NCBI GenBank assembly: GCA_947178145.1
Contig: CAMWXE010000035.1
Span: 1 to 52,526, forward strand
Reading direction: 5' to 3'
Origin: an uncultured Lachnospiraceae bacterium
GTDB taxonomy: Bacteria > Bacillota > Clostridia > Lachnospirales > Lachnospiraceae
DNA: 52,526 bases
The position numbers and the translations under genes are program-made. Within the stretch, counting starts at the first letter, position 1. Each line of letters opens with the position of its first letter. Positions 34,579 through 44,600 of this stretch are shown one piece after another. Under the pieces are notes generated by a model. It was given only the letters and a program-made list of their open reading frames with translations. It ran no database searches and was not told the origin of the DNA.

Positions 34579-37500
34579 ATGACCGATAGAAGAAATTACT
34601 ATGAAATTATAGATAAATTGTCTTTTGATCCTATAGAAATGAGGGATAAGAAGATAATCGATGCTATTGAGATGTGGAAATTTCTTGAGGAGAAACGAGG
34701 AATTTCCAATGAAGAGGCTAACGGAGAACAACGACAACAAGAACTTGATATGTATGACGATATCAAGGCTTGTTTTACTGATAAGACAAGGAGAAAAGAA
34801 GAAGCTGGCGCTATGAAGCAGAAGCAAAAGAAAAAACTGGAAGATATTATTGCCATATTGAAAGAAAGTTCTTCTGGAGTTGATTTGTACGTTTCTAATG
34901 CGAGAATTGTCAGTATTGCAAAGAGCCTAAGACTTGACAAAGAGAAAACTGTAAAAAAGGCGTTTACTGACGCTGGTTTCGAAGTGATTGTTAGAAAGCC
35001 GGTAAACATAGCCAACGATATTTTGCTTTCTAATACGGTTTTCGACATGGTGTCCGCAAATACCGTAAAATTAGCAAGCATGTCGAGTAAAGATTTTCCT
35101 TGGTTGAATAAGGTGAAGAATCTATATGACTTAGCTGCTTTTTTTAAGAATGATGATTCCAATGCAAATGTTTATTCGTCAAAATCAGCTGAGGAGCTTA
35201 GAAGTATCATGGAAGTCGGTGCTGCAAGTGTAGCGGGTAAATTGGATGCATTAAATCATTGTTTTGCAGATTTGTTTCAAGCAGGATGTACGCAAATTTT
35301 TAAAGATGAGAAAACGAAAACAAAATATGATAATTCATTAAAAATTGAAAGTCTATATGATTTGTTTTCTTTGCTTAAAGAAATGCCGGAAGAAATGAAA
35401 AAGGATGCATATATAGCGGATATATGTATTAAAAAAATCCAATCGTATTTTCCCGATCCAGATGTTGCATTGGCTATTTATAACAGAGAAACAGGCAATA
35501 CACTGGATCCTTATGAGCCGGATAGCGGGGATGTTGATTTTATATGTGGTAGTTGTAAATCAACATCAAAAATAAAATATGGAACAGATAAGCTTTCTTG
35601 CAAATGTCAGGCTTGTGGTTTTCCTCTTTTTGTAAAGTGCAGAAATAGTAAGTGTGGTTCTTTGATACCTGCGATTGCAGATATATGTCCAGAATGTGGT
35701 TTTAATCTGGTAGAAGCAAAATTCTTTGATAGATATTGTGTTTTGGCTAAAAATGCAATTGATTCAATGGATTTGGAGGAGGCTAGAAAACAGTTAGCCT
35801 TGGCTAAAGGTGCAAGACCAGATGATCCACAACTCAAAGTTCTTGATGCTGAGATTACTAAGATGATACAGATGTATGAAGCACCATTACAAGCCATTCG
35901 AGATTTGATGAATCAGCATAGATATGTTCAGGCCGATAGCCAATTAGCTGCATTTTGTTCAAGATATCCTGGAATAAAAGTTGATGATATCAAATCTGAT
36001 ATAGACAAAATGCTTCACAGTGCGGACAGAATGTTTTCTCAAATCGATAGTCAAGCTGATAAGTGTGGTGTGTGTTTTGATATTTTGGATAAGGTTTGCG
36101 ATTACATAAAAGCCAAAGATTATATCAAAGATAAAAAACCAAAACAAGTATCGGACTTAAGAGCAGTAGTATCAACGAAGAGCAATCAGATTACTGTACA
36201 ATGGACCGGAACTGGAGAAAGGGAAGTATCATATTGCGTTGTACGTAAGGAAAATTCCCGCCCGCAAAGTATCAATGACGGAACTATGGTTTTGAAGAAA
36301 CAACTTATTACGCAATATGCGGATTCCAATATTACGGCGGGCGTTGTTTACTATTATGCAGTATTTTCGCAACGCATTGGTACATATTCAGAACCTATAT
36401 GCACAGATCCAACAGTTTTATATCAGGAACTTGATGAAAAACTTGTGGTCAAAAGCGCTGACGATGGCAAATGTATAATGTCATGGCAGCTGCCACGAAA
36501 TTGTATCGGTATACGTGTATTAAGAAGTGAAAATGGGAATGTAAATTCTACACCGGGGCAGAGCACATTGGTTGTTGCAGACCGTGTAACAAATGGATAT
36601 GAGGATAAAAATATTAGGAATGGTGTCCGATATGAGTATAGACTTCAGTGTGTATATAGTGTTGGTGATGGCGTGAAATACAGTGAAGGAATAACATTTT
36701 CGCTGATGCCGGATAGTAAACCACAACAGGCAACATTAGTATCCGCAACTGTAAAAAGTAAAACTGCTGTTCAGGTTACATGGACTGTTGAAAAAGCAGA
36801 TGCTGATGCATTACTGGACGTATATGATGTCAAGGCAGACGTCAATACGACAGAAGGGACAACATATCATGTCGCTGAACTTGCAAACGTAGGAACCAAG
36901 ATTGCCACAATTTCTGACATTGTGTCGGGAACGGCAGAAATTAGAGTGACACAAAAGAAAGGCTATCGAATAACAGCTGTGATTGTCAAAGGTGAATATG
37001 CTGTTATAAGCAATTGCATTAGTTTTTCTAATTATGGCAAGGTCGAGATTGATAAATCGAAAACAAAAATCACAGGCGGAAATCTAGTTATTCAGTTGAA
37101 GGATGTTTTTCAACAGAACTTGGCAAACATTAGATATGCTGTGGCTACAAAAAATCATGATGCAGAGCCTGCTCCTTGGTGCAAGATAGAAGATGCCCCG
37201 AACATGACACAATTATCCGTCAGTGCTTATACAACGGATGGGATGATTCGTATTGGAAAGGTTCCGGAAAAAGAATTATATATTTCGGTGATTGGTGAAT
37301 ATATTGTTGGTCAGGATGTTTATTATTCTGATCCAGCAAAATTACGATTGTCTAACAGACCGAAATCGGTGATTCGTTATAAGATCGTGTGGGGATTTTT
37401 GAGTAAAAAGAAAAATGTAAAACTGATATATGAATGTGATACAGATCAGGAGATGCCGGAAATGTATCTATGCACAAACAAGACAATAAAGGTGCCAATG

Positions 37501-37704
37501 TTTTCAACGGCTCCTAATAATGTAATGCTTTGTAAAATCAACGAGAACATGAATTATAAAGCACACACCAAGGTAGAAAAAGATATACCTAATGATGTGT
37601 GGAACAGTACAACAAAAGGGAATGAAATAAGATTATTCATTCCGGAAGAAAGTTACGCAGAGTTTAGAATGTCGCCAGAAGTTGACACATTAAAGATACC
37701 GTAG
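34579..37704 (+). CDS. J-like / zinc-ribbon / fibronectin-III co-chaperone scaffold
   Basis: A 1041-aa protein. The first ~75 residues resemble a degenerate J domain (NYYEIIDKLSFDP, then helices ending YDDIKACFTDKTRRKEEA), but the HPD tripeptide that stimulates Hsp70 is missing. A helical middle part follows, then two zinc ribbons (CGSC...CQAC at about 318-345 and CRNSKCGS...CPECG at about 350-370). A TPR-like helical segment (about 375-510) comes next. The C-terminal half is beta-rich, with at least two or three fibronectin-III-like repeats (KPKQVSDLRAVVS, ITVQWTGTGEREVSY, YYYAVFSQ; then TLVSATVKSKTAVQVTWTV). It is likely an adaptor bringing Hsp70s to a target. ATG 34579 is preceded by GGAGG. 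Confidence 0.7.
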   Translation: MTDRRNYYEIIDKLSFDPIEMRDKKIIDAIEMWKFLEEKRGISNEEANGEQRQQELDMYDDIKACFTDKTRRKEEAGAMKQKQKKKLEDIIAILKESSSGVDLYVSNARIVSIAKSLRLDKEKTVKKAFTDAGFEVIVRKPVNIANDILLSNTVFDMVSANTVKLASMSSKDFPWLNKVKNLYDLAAFFKNDDSNANVYSSKSAEELRSIMEVGAASVAGKLDALNHCFADLFQAGCTQIFKDEKTKTKYDNSLKIESLYDLFSLLKEMPEEMKKDAYIADICIKKIQSYFPDPDVALAIYNRETGNTLDPYEPDSGDVDFICGSCKSTSKIKYGTDKLSCKCQACGFPLFVKCRNSKCGSLIPAIADICPECGFNLVEAKFFDRYCVLAKNAIDSMDLEEARKQLALAKGARPDDPQLKVLDAEITKMIQMYEAPLQAIRDLMNQHRYVQADSQLAAFCSRYPGIKVDDIKSDIDKMLHSADRMFSQIDSQADKCGVCFDILDKVCDYIKAKDYIKDKKPKQVSDLRAVVSTKSNQITVQWTGTGEREVSYCVVRKENSRPQSINDGTMVLKKQLITQYADSNITAGVVYYYAVFSQRIGTYSEPICTDPTVLYQELDEKLVVKSADDGKCIMSWQLPRNCIGIRVLRSENGNVNSTPGQSTLVVADRVTNGYEDKNIRNGVRYEYRLQCVYSVGDGVKYSEGITFSLMPDSKPQQATLVSATVKSKTAVQVTWTVEKADADALLDVYDVKADVNTTEGTTYHVAELANVGTKIATISDIVSGTAEIRVTQKKGYRITAVIVKGEYAVISNCISFSNYGKVEIDKSKTKITGGNLVIQLKDVFQQNLANIRYAVATKNHDAEPAPWCKIEDAPNMTQLSVSAYTTDGMIRIGKVPEKELYISVIGEYIVGQDVYYSDPAKLRLSNRPKSVIRYKIVWGFLSKKKNVKLIYECDTDQEMPEMYLCTNKTIKVPMFSTAPNNVMLCKINENMNYKAHTKVEKDIPNDVWNSTTKGNEIRLFIPEESYAEFRMSPEVDTLKIP

Positions 37705-37714
37705 GAGGGTTGAT

Positions 37715-38782
37715 ATGGGTTTGTTTGGTAATTTTGGGGGTAATAAAACAATCACTTGTCCATATTGTATGGATGTTGTGAGGAAGGATAGCCTGAGATA
37801 TACATGTAAAAAATGTGGGACGGAGTATCCTTCAAGTATTAAAGTGCAAAGCTGCAAAACAAAGAATTGTGGCGGTCTGCTAGAGCTAAAATGCCCAACA
37901 TGTGAGAAAGAACTGCCATCTATGATTTTTCAGTTTGCTCAATATATAAAGTTTTGTATCGTTGGTCAGACAAACTGTGGAAAGACGAATTACATAACTG
38001 TTATGCTTGAGGAGTTTAAACAAAAGTTGAATAAGAAAATGCTGATTCAGCCAATGAATACAGAAACTTCCGACATTCAAATTGAGAATGTGGACTACCT
38101 ATATAATCAGAAAATCGAGTTGCCTCCTACCCCATCTGGATATTTGAAACCGCAGTTGTGGCAGATCACAGATCGAACAAGATATAATAAGGTCAAGGAA
38201 GCTTATAAGGTATATAGTTTAAACATCTTTGATGGTGCGGGTGAAGATTATCTTCATATGACAGATGATATAAGAAGATATATAAATGGCGCCGATTATA
38301 TATTCTTTTTGGTTGATCCGTTAAATTTGCCGGCAGTAAGAAAACAACTCGGAAAGTCGGGCGCTAATCAGAATTCAAGTGAAGAATTGGTTAATGGAAT
38401 GGCACAATATCTTAGAATGGGGTTCGGACTGTCAGCAGGTAAAAGAATTGGTAAGCCAGTAGCTGTTATTTTCACTAAGTTCGACATGATAATGGAGTTG
38501 ATGGGAAGTGCGCAGATTACGCAGGAAAACGAGGCCGCATTTAACGGAGATTATATGAGGAGTGATGCGGATGCAATTGATTCTGAAATTAGAAGTTGGT
38601 TGGAGAGTATTGGAGAAAGATATTTCTTATCTGCGCTAGAGACAAATTTTAAGAAAACTAGATTCTTTGGAGTATCAAGTTATGGTCACGCACCAACAGC
38701 AAGTGGTGTAGGAACATTAATGCCGCATAGAGTTTTGGATCCTGTGATGTGGGTGTTAGCAGATAAAAAAATTATTAAATAG
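37715..38782 (+). CDS. Soluble zinc-ribbon GTPase, second of the pair
   Basis: A 355-aa protein. The N-terminal ~70 residues hold zinc-ribbon Cys pairs (CPYC, CKKC, CKTKNC, CPTC). The P-loop GTPase domain follows: GQTNCGKT (84-91), DGAGED (173-178) and TKFD (254-257). It lacks membrane segments, unlike the first GTPase at 27996, but shares the zinc-ribbon-then-GTPase order and the C-terminal block ending near VLDPVMWVL, parallel to VLEPVEWII in the other, so they are diverged paralogues. The N-terminus MGLFGNFGG is a short hydrophobic tip. AGGAGGG precedes the ATG; the gap to the previous gene is 10 bp. The pair may form a heterodimeric nucleotide switch. Confidence 0.8.
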   Translation: MGLFGNFGGNKTITCPYCMDVVRKDSLRYTCKKCGTEYPSSIKVQSCKTKNCGGLLELKCPTCEKELPSMIFQFAQYIKFCIVGQTNCGKTNYITVMLEEFKQKLNKKMLIQPMNTETSDIQIENVDYLYNQKIELPPTPSGYLKPQLWQITDRTRYNKVKEAYKVYSLNIFDGAGEDYLHMTDDIRRYINGADYIFFLVDPLNLPAVRKQLGKSGANQNSSEELVNGMAQYLRMGFGLSAGKRIGKPVAVIFTKFDMIMELMGSAQITQENEAAFNGDYMRSDADAIDSEIRSWLESIGERYFLSALETNFKKTRFFGVSSYGHAPTASGVGTLMPHRVLDPVMWVLADKKIIK

Positions 38783-38793
38783 GAGGTTAAGGT

Positions 38794-41556
38794 ATGTTTC
38801 AGCAAGTAGTATATACGAGATGTAAACCGCGCAGGGAATTATTGAATGTAAGCAATGACCTTTTGAGTGATGGTAAGGTCGTAAATGAAGAGGGGTTTGC
38901 AATTCATAATTTTTCTAAAGGTATCTTAAGTGATGGCTGCCTATATGATCCTCTATATCTTGAGATCCTTTTGAAGAAAAAGAATGCAGCTAAAGAAATG
39001 GGTTCGAACGCGACAGGTGTTTTTGCATCGTATGAGTATTTTCAAAATGAGAATGGTGGAAGTTTTTTAGGACATGAGTATTTAAGGCCATATAATGCAA
39101 CCGATGTACGTTCAAACGGACAAAAGCATAGACCGGGTAATTACATCAAGCAGTATTTGGTAGGAGAATTTGATGATTATCCATGTTTGTTATTTGGAAG
39201 TGATTGTTGGACGGCACATAAAGAAACAGAAAATTTCTATTATCATGATAATAATGAGCCGTTGGTTTATCTTCCATCAATTGATAAAACAAATATTACA
39301 TATTCGATGACAAGAGATAAAGTAAAGCGATTCATTAAAGACGGAAGAAAAGAATGTGTTAAGAAACTTGTAGCGATCGTGATCTCAGAAATGTCAAAAG
39401 ATATTGATAAAAGACATTTTATAGTGATCAAAGACACTCCGGACAATGTTGAATCATGGGTGGCAGCGCTAGAGTTTTCTCTCCCAGTATATTTGGCAAA
39501 GCAGATTTCTTTTAGTACGAACGTCGTTGCTACTCAAAATTTGTCTGTTGATAATATTTATTATGTAGATGAAAAGGGTAAATTTATCAAGGGGAACCAA
39601 AAAGAAGCTAGGGAAGGCGGAGGAAAGAAGTGTTATTATTCTATGATAGTCGGAATACATCCGACTGCGCAGGGTAGTTCCAGTATCGCTTTTGGTATGA
39701 ATAATATTAGCTTTGTATTGTTAGACGGAGAAACAAAGAAAGTTGAGAGAGAAGATATTTCAACTGCAAAAGCTTACTTTGATGCCGTGGCTCTGATGGA
39801 CGAAGATATCGAAGATTTTGATAAGTTGTTAGAAGACTTAGAAGAGGTTGCATTTGGTCCGTCTGTGGACGATCTATTTGAGTTGTTTGACGGATACAAA
39901 TATTTGCTTGATAGCGCTTCATTTGTAGATGATTGGGAGTTTTTAAAGGTTAAGCAATATTTAGGTATATTTAAAAAATATGAATCTGCCCCTTATAAAT
40001 GGAGTCAGTATTTGGCAGAAAAGGTGTATGATATTTATCCAAAATTCTATGAATCGGATCTAAAGGATAATTTCTCACTTTTAAAACAAATTACATCAAT
40101 GGATCATTCTTCTAAGTTGCAAGGTAACATTGAGCAATATTTGCTTGATAAATATATGTATGAGATCAAAACACGGAATATTGATGTCGTGGCTGCAACA
40201 GGCTTAAATACCTTAATAAATACTGTATATACGAGCATTCCACAGTTAGTTGCCGATGGGGTGAAAGGCAGTACGGCTGCATTTATAGATGTTGCCGATA
40301 AGTGGAATCCCCAACAGTCATATTATATTTTTACTAAAGTATTCGAAAGCAATAATATGATTGGATCTGCTAATTTAGAATGGCATAAAGAGGAACTGAA
40401 TTCCAGGCTTATTGCTATGCTGTTTGAAAATATCTGTCAGAGTGATAAAGGCGCAAGCGACCTGCTTGTGTATGTCAAGAATGCACCTATCTATTTGGAG
40501 TTGGCTGTTAATGGGGCAAAGAAGGATTATGAAAAGTGGTCAAAATATATAGCTGATTCAATAGTGGATTCCAAATTGGAGATGGTTTGTGGTGCAATGT
40601 TAGAAATTGCTTCTGTAACAGCTGCGAAATATGAACATTTTCTGGTTATCCTTTTAAAGGCTGGAAAGCGAACGAACGTTTTGTTCAAGTTCATTATCAA
40701 GTCAAATGATAAATTTGGTATAAATAAAGATTCTTCGGTAATGTTTGTTTCGGCGTATCTGGATACTTTTGGGAGAAGGGCAACTGAACTTAAGGATCTA
40801 GTTGATTTGATGAGTGAAAATGACTTGGGAAATGCCGCAGAAGAACTAGCATATAGTAAGATCGATGAATTTATAACTACGGGTTCAGTAGATAATCCAA
40901 TGAAAGCATTAGCTAAAGAATTTGAGATATGGAGACTTGGATCAAAGAAACCACAGGGGAGAGCTTATGTTATAGCTTTTGCTGATTCGCTTGCCAGACA
41001 GCCGCTTGCGAAAACCGTAGAAATACTGGATAAGTATATGGATAAAGAGACAATTGTTGCTGATGAAACGGATACGAAGATGATTATCGATTCATTAGGG
41101 GATAATATGACTGATGCCGAAGTTTATGTGAAGGCTTATCATCTATTACATCAAGGCGGGGGAACAGTCAATAAGCAATTTATCAGTATCAATTTTGAAG
41201 ATGCGGAATCTGTCAAATGGTATTTGAAACTGTATTTGAAACGACCTTTTGCAAAGTGGGCTAATGATTATCTTAATGATATAAAGTCGATCGAAGAAGA
41301 GATGTATGGCTTAATAAAAAATGAGAATATTGATAAAATCGAGAAACTTGTTCTTAAATCATTAGAAAAAGGTTCACCAGAGATTGATATTTACAAGGAC
41401 TATTTTGAAAGGGTAAAAGCTAAGATCAAAGAGGACAAAGCCGAAGAGAAACAGAAGGCAAAAGAATCAAAAAAAGAAGGCAAAAAAGAAACTGACCGTA
41501 AACCTGATGTTGATGAGAAGAAAGGATTGTTTTCTAAACTTTTTGGTAAGAAATAG
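38794..41556 (+). CDS. GAP1-like GTPase-associated protein
   Basis: A 920-aa protein that I assign to the GTPase-associated protein 1 (GAP1) type. The start QQVVYTRCKPRRELLN and the first ~150 residues resemble the GAP1 N-domain. Residues ~195-235 (HFIVIKDTPDNVESWVAALE then FSLPVYLAKQISFST) resemble the middle domain, in which LP-x(3)-A-x-x-I-S-F-x-T is the most recognisable pattern. The rest is helical, repeat-like, and ends in a Lys/Glu-rich tail with a final amphipathic KGLFSKLFGKK. Genes of this kind accompany paired GTPases in predicted conflict systems, which fits its place 11 bp after the second GTPase. Similarity is by pattern memory, not alignment. Confidence 0.7.
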   Translation: MFQQVVYTRCKPRRELLNVSNDLLSDGKVVNEEGFAIHNFSKGILSDGCLYDPLYLEILLKKKNAAKEMGSNATGVFASYEYFQNENGGSFLGHEYLRPYNATDVRSNGQKHRPGNYIKQYLVGEFDDYPCLLFGSDCWTAHKETENFYYHDNNEPLVYLPSIDKTNITYSMTRDKVKRFIKDGRKECVKKLVAIVISEMSKDIDKRHFIVIKDTPDNVESWVAALEFSLPVYLAKQISFSTNVVATQNLSVDNIYYVDEKGKFIKGNQKEAREGGGKKCYYSMIVGIHPTAQGSSSIAFGMNNISFVLLDGETKKVEREDISTAKAYFDAVALMDEDIEDFDKLLEDLEEVAFGPSVDDLFELFDGYKYLLDSASFVDDWEFLKVKQYLGIFKKYESAPYKWSQYLAEKVYDIYPKFYESDLKDNFSLLKQITSMDHSSKLQGNIEQYLLDKYMYEIKTRNIDVVAATGLNTLINTVYTSIPQLVADGVKGSTAAFIDVADKWNPQQSYYIFTKVFESNNMIGSANLEWHKEELNSRLIAMLFENICQSDKGASDLLVYVKNAPIYLELAVNGAKKDYEKWSKYIADSIVDSKLEMVCGAMLEIASVTAAKYEHFLVILLKAGKRTNVLFKFIIKSNDKFGINKDSSVMFVSAYLDTFGRRATELKDLVDLMSENDLGNAAEELAYSKIDEFITTGSVDNPMKALAKEFEIWRLGSKKPQGRAYVIAFADSLARQPLAKTVEILDKYMDKETIVADETDTKMIIDSLGDNMTDAEVYVKAYHLLHQGGGTVNKQFISINFEDAESVKWYLKLYLKRPFAKWANDYLNDIKSIEEEMYGLIKNENIDKIEKLVLKSLEKGSPEIDIYKDYFERVKAKIKEDKAEEKQKAKESKKEGKKETDRKPDVDEKKGLFSKLFGKK

Positions 41557-41573
41557 TGCACAGAGGTGACAAA

Positions 41574-41678
41574 ATGGCAATAGCTGTAATGCAAAAAAGA
41601 AAGATTGATACAATAAGAGAGATGGTGTTGAAATGGCAAACGGAGATAATCCTAATATTAGACAAAGACAGAGTATAA
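41574..41678 (+). CDS. Possible 34-aa leader peptide overlapping the HerA gene start
   Basis: ATG 41574 has a good ribosome site (GAGGTGAC) and opens a 34-codon frame, MAIAVMQKRKIDTIREMV onward, ending at 41678, 46 bp inside the ATPase gene in another frame. The ATPase gene's own ribosome site is weaker (AGAGAGATGG). Translation of the leader could therefore be coupled to that of the ATPase. It could also be an accidental frame. Confidence 0.35.
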   Translation: MAIAVMQKRKIDTIREMVLKWQTEIILILDKDRV

Positions 41679-44600
41679 GACCAGCCGGCAGGCCCTCAAC
41701 AAAGCCCGCAAATGATCCGCAAGGAAATCCATTGAATACGGCAAATTCTTCAAAAAGTTTGCCAAACACAAAAAATAGCAATATGCCTACAGGGGTGCCT
41801 TCAAGCACCCCTATGAGTAGTACACCTGCGATGGCAATTCCAAAAATTAAACATTCTGAAAAAGCATCAGAAGCAGAAAAAATGTTAGAAAGTAATTCCA
41901 ACCTTGTTAAATTGCAGAATAATTTGAATATGCTTGATATCTTTATTAATAATAAGCATATGGAGATGCTGTCTCCGGTAGCAGGAGCACAAGTATCATA
42001 TTCAAATAAAGTTCAGGAATTGGATTCATTTATGCGGGATATGTCGGGAATCTGTGTTTATAGCATTGATAAAATAATGCTGAATCCAGATGAAAGCACA
42101 TATGAGAAACTGGTAAGTTTCTATTCTGCTTTGAGCGGGATTGGTGGTGTCTTTGCAGTTATTATTCAAAGTGATGGGCAAAAAACAAAAATGTATATGT
42201 GTTGCCATGTAAACAGTAAAGAATGGGCAGACAATGCCGGAGAAATTCTTTCGAGTAATTTTAGAGGGCAGTTTCCCGGAAGTTCAGTACATAAACTTGG
42301 TGAAAGCGAAAAACAAAAACTTTTAAGATCATTTGGCTCAGAAAAAAAGAATAATGATACCGTAGTTAAAGCCTTAAGTATGATTCCCGGAAGGAGACAA
42401 GTTGAGATACAGAACAATTGTGGAATCAGTGCACAGGGGTTGGAAAAGTTTATTGATACTATGGAAAATTATGAATACACTTTGGTAATACTAAATCAAA
42501 GGGTACAAAACAGTGTTATGGATCAGTGTAAGTCCGGGTATGAAATGATGTACACGCTACTGTCTTCTTTCTCAAAAGAAAATGTAAGTTATTCTGAATC
42601 AGATTCTGAAACGAGGAGTATTTCGATATCAGATACATTTTCTGAGTCAGTCAGCGACTCTATTACAAATTCTTTTGGAACAAGCAGGACAGATAGTACA
42701 ACATTTGGAACAAACGATGGAAAGAGTTATCAGACTGCAGGATGGTTCGGTTTTGAATATACAAAATCAGAAGGTACCAGTTCTTCTACAAGTAGTTCAG
42801 ACGGAACTAATGAGGGAAATTCTCAAGGCAGGACTACAGGGACATCTACAAGTAATGCGACATCTGAACAGAATGGAACATCAACTGGAACAAATAGAAC
42901 TATAAGTATTTCAAGAGATAATAAGAGTGTTATGGATATGTTGGAACTGTTAGATGAGCATATCAAAAGAGTTGATCAAAGTCATGTGTTTGGTATGTGG
43001 AATAGCTGTTGTTATGTCGTTGCAGATGCAAAAGTTTCCTCTATGGCTGTTAGCACACTTTCTTCGTTACTGGCAGGAGATGAAAATGTAGTTCCACATG
43101 CATATTATAATAATTGGGATATTTGTAATGTGTCAGAAAGAAATAAGATACTTGATTATTTGCAATTTTTGTCCCATCCACAGATCGAACTTGATATTGG
43201 GAATGGGCAGAGCATACAACTCCTTACCCCGGCTATGCGTGTAAGTGGTCGTGAAATGCCTATATTGTGCAATTTACCAGCAAGATCTGTCTCGGGTATC
43301 GTTGTCACAACGATGGCTGATTTTGGACGCAATATTTCAGAAGAGTGGAAAGCAAAAGCGAAAAGACCTATTGATGTGGGAAAGGTCTATCATATGGGTC
43401 AAGTACAAAAGACAAATGTACAGTTCGATTTGGATGCTTTTTCATCACATTGTTTTATTTGCGGTGCTTCTGGTTCAGGAAAAAGTAATACCACCTATAA
43501 TATTTTGAAGAAATTTATAGATAATAAAATTCTATTTCTTGTTATTGAGCCTGTAAAAGGCGAATATAAGAAAGTGTTCGCAAAACTTGGAAAGATAAAT
43601 ATATTTACTGCTGATGAGTCTGCTTATAGAAGGCTTCAAATCAATCCATTTGAATTCAACCAATCTATACATATTCGTGAACATTTGGATAGATTAACAG
43701 AGGTCATAGGTGCTTGCTGGCCGCTTTATGGAGCGATGCCGGGTATTCTGAAGCAAGCATTTGAGAGAGTCTATGTAGAACATGGTTGGGATCTAAATTA
43801 CTCAGAGAGAGTTATGGAGATTGGAAGTAAGTTCCCGACATTTACGGATCTTGAGAAAGTAGTGGAGAACGTTATTGATGAGTCGACTTATACATCTGAT
43901 ACCAAGGGAGATTATAAAGGGGCATTGCTGAACCGAATAAGATCATTAAATGCTGGATTTGAAAAAGATATTTTTGGAAATTCAATTGGTATTCCGCAAC
44001 GTATCTTATTTGATTCAAATACCATTATTGATTTGAGTAGTATCGGTTCTGATGAAACCAGATCGCTCATAATGGGAATGTTGATCATTCAACTTAGGGA
44101 ATATCGAAAGGTCACGGTAAGAACATCAAATAATCCTACAAGACATGTGACAGTTCTTGAGGAGGCTCATAATATTTTAAAAAGATGTTCGAAAGAGTCT
44201 TCATCAGATTCAGCAAATGTAATAGGAAAATCTGTTGCTATGTTATGTGATTGTATTGCTGAGATGAGAAGTTTGGGTGAGGGATTTGTGATCGTTGATC
44301 AGTCCCCAAGTGCAGTTGATGAAACTGCACTTAAAAATACGGCAATCAAAATTGTAATGCGGATACCATTTAAACAAGATTTTGATATTATGGGTGATGC
44401 GCTCGCATTGAATGACTCACAAAGATTGGAATTAAGCAAGTTAGATACAGGAATTGCTGCTGTATTCCATTCGGGTTGGACCGATACTATGCTTGTTCAA
44501 ATGGGCGAAAGATGGGATGACACCTTATATGGTGTTTCAACAGAGGTCGTTTTAGATAAAAATTATTTAATCAAGATAAAAGGTGCAATCATCCAATACA

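Noticed and set aside
42560..42910. Repetitive AGT/ACA/GGA-rich tract that could look like a DNA repeat array
   Set aside because: It encodes the Ser/Thr/Gly-rich insert of the HerA ATPase; there are no regular repeat-spacer units, so it is not a CRISPR array or satellite.
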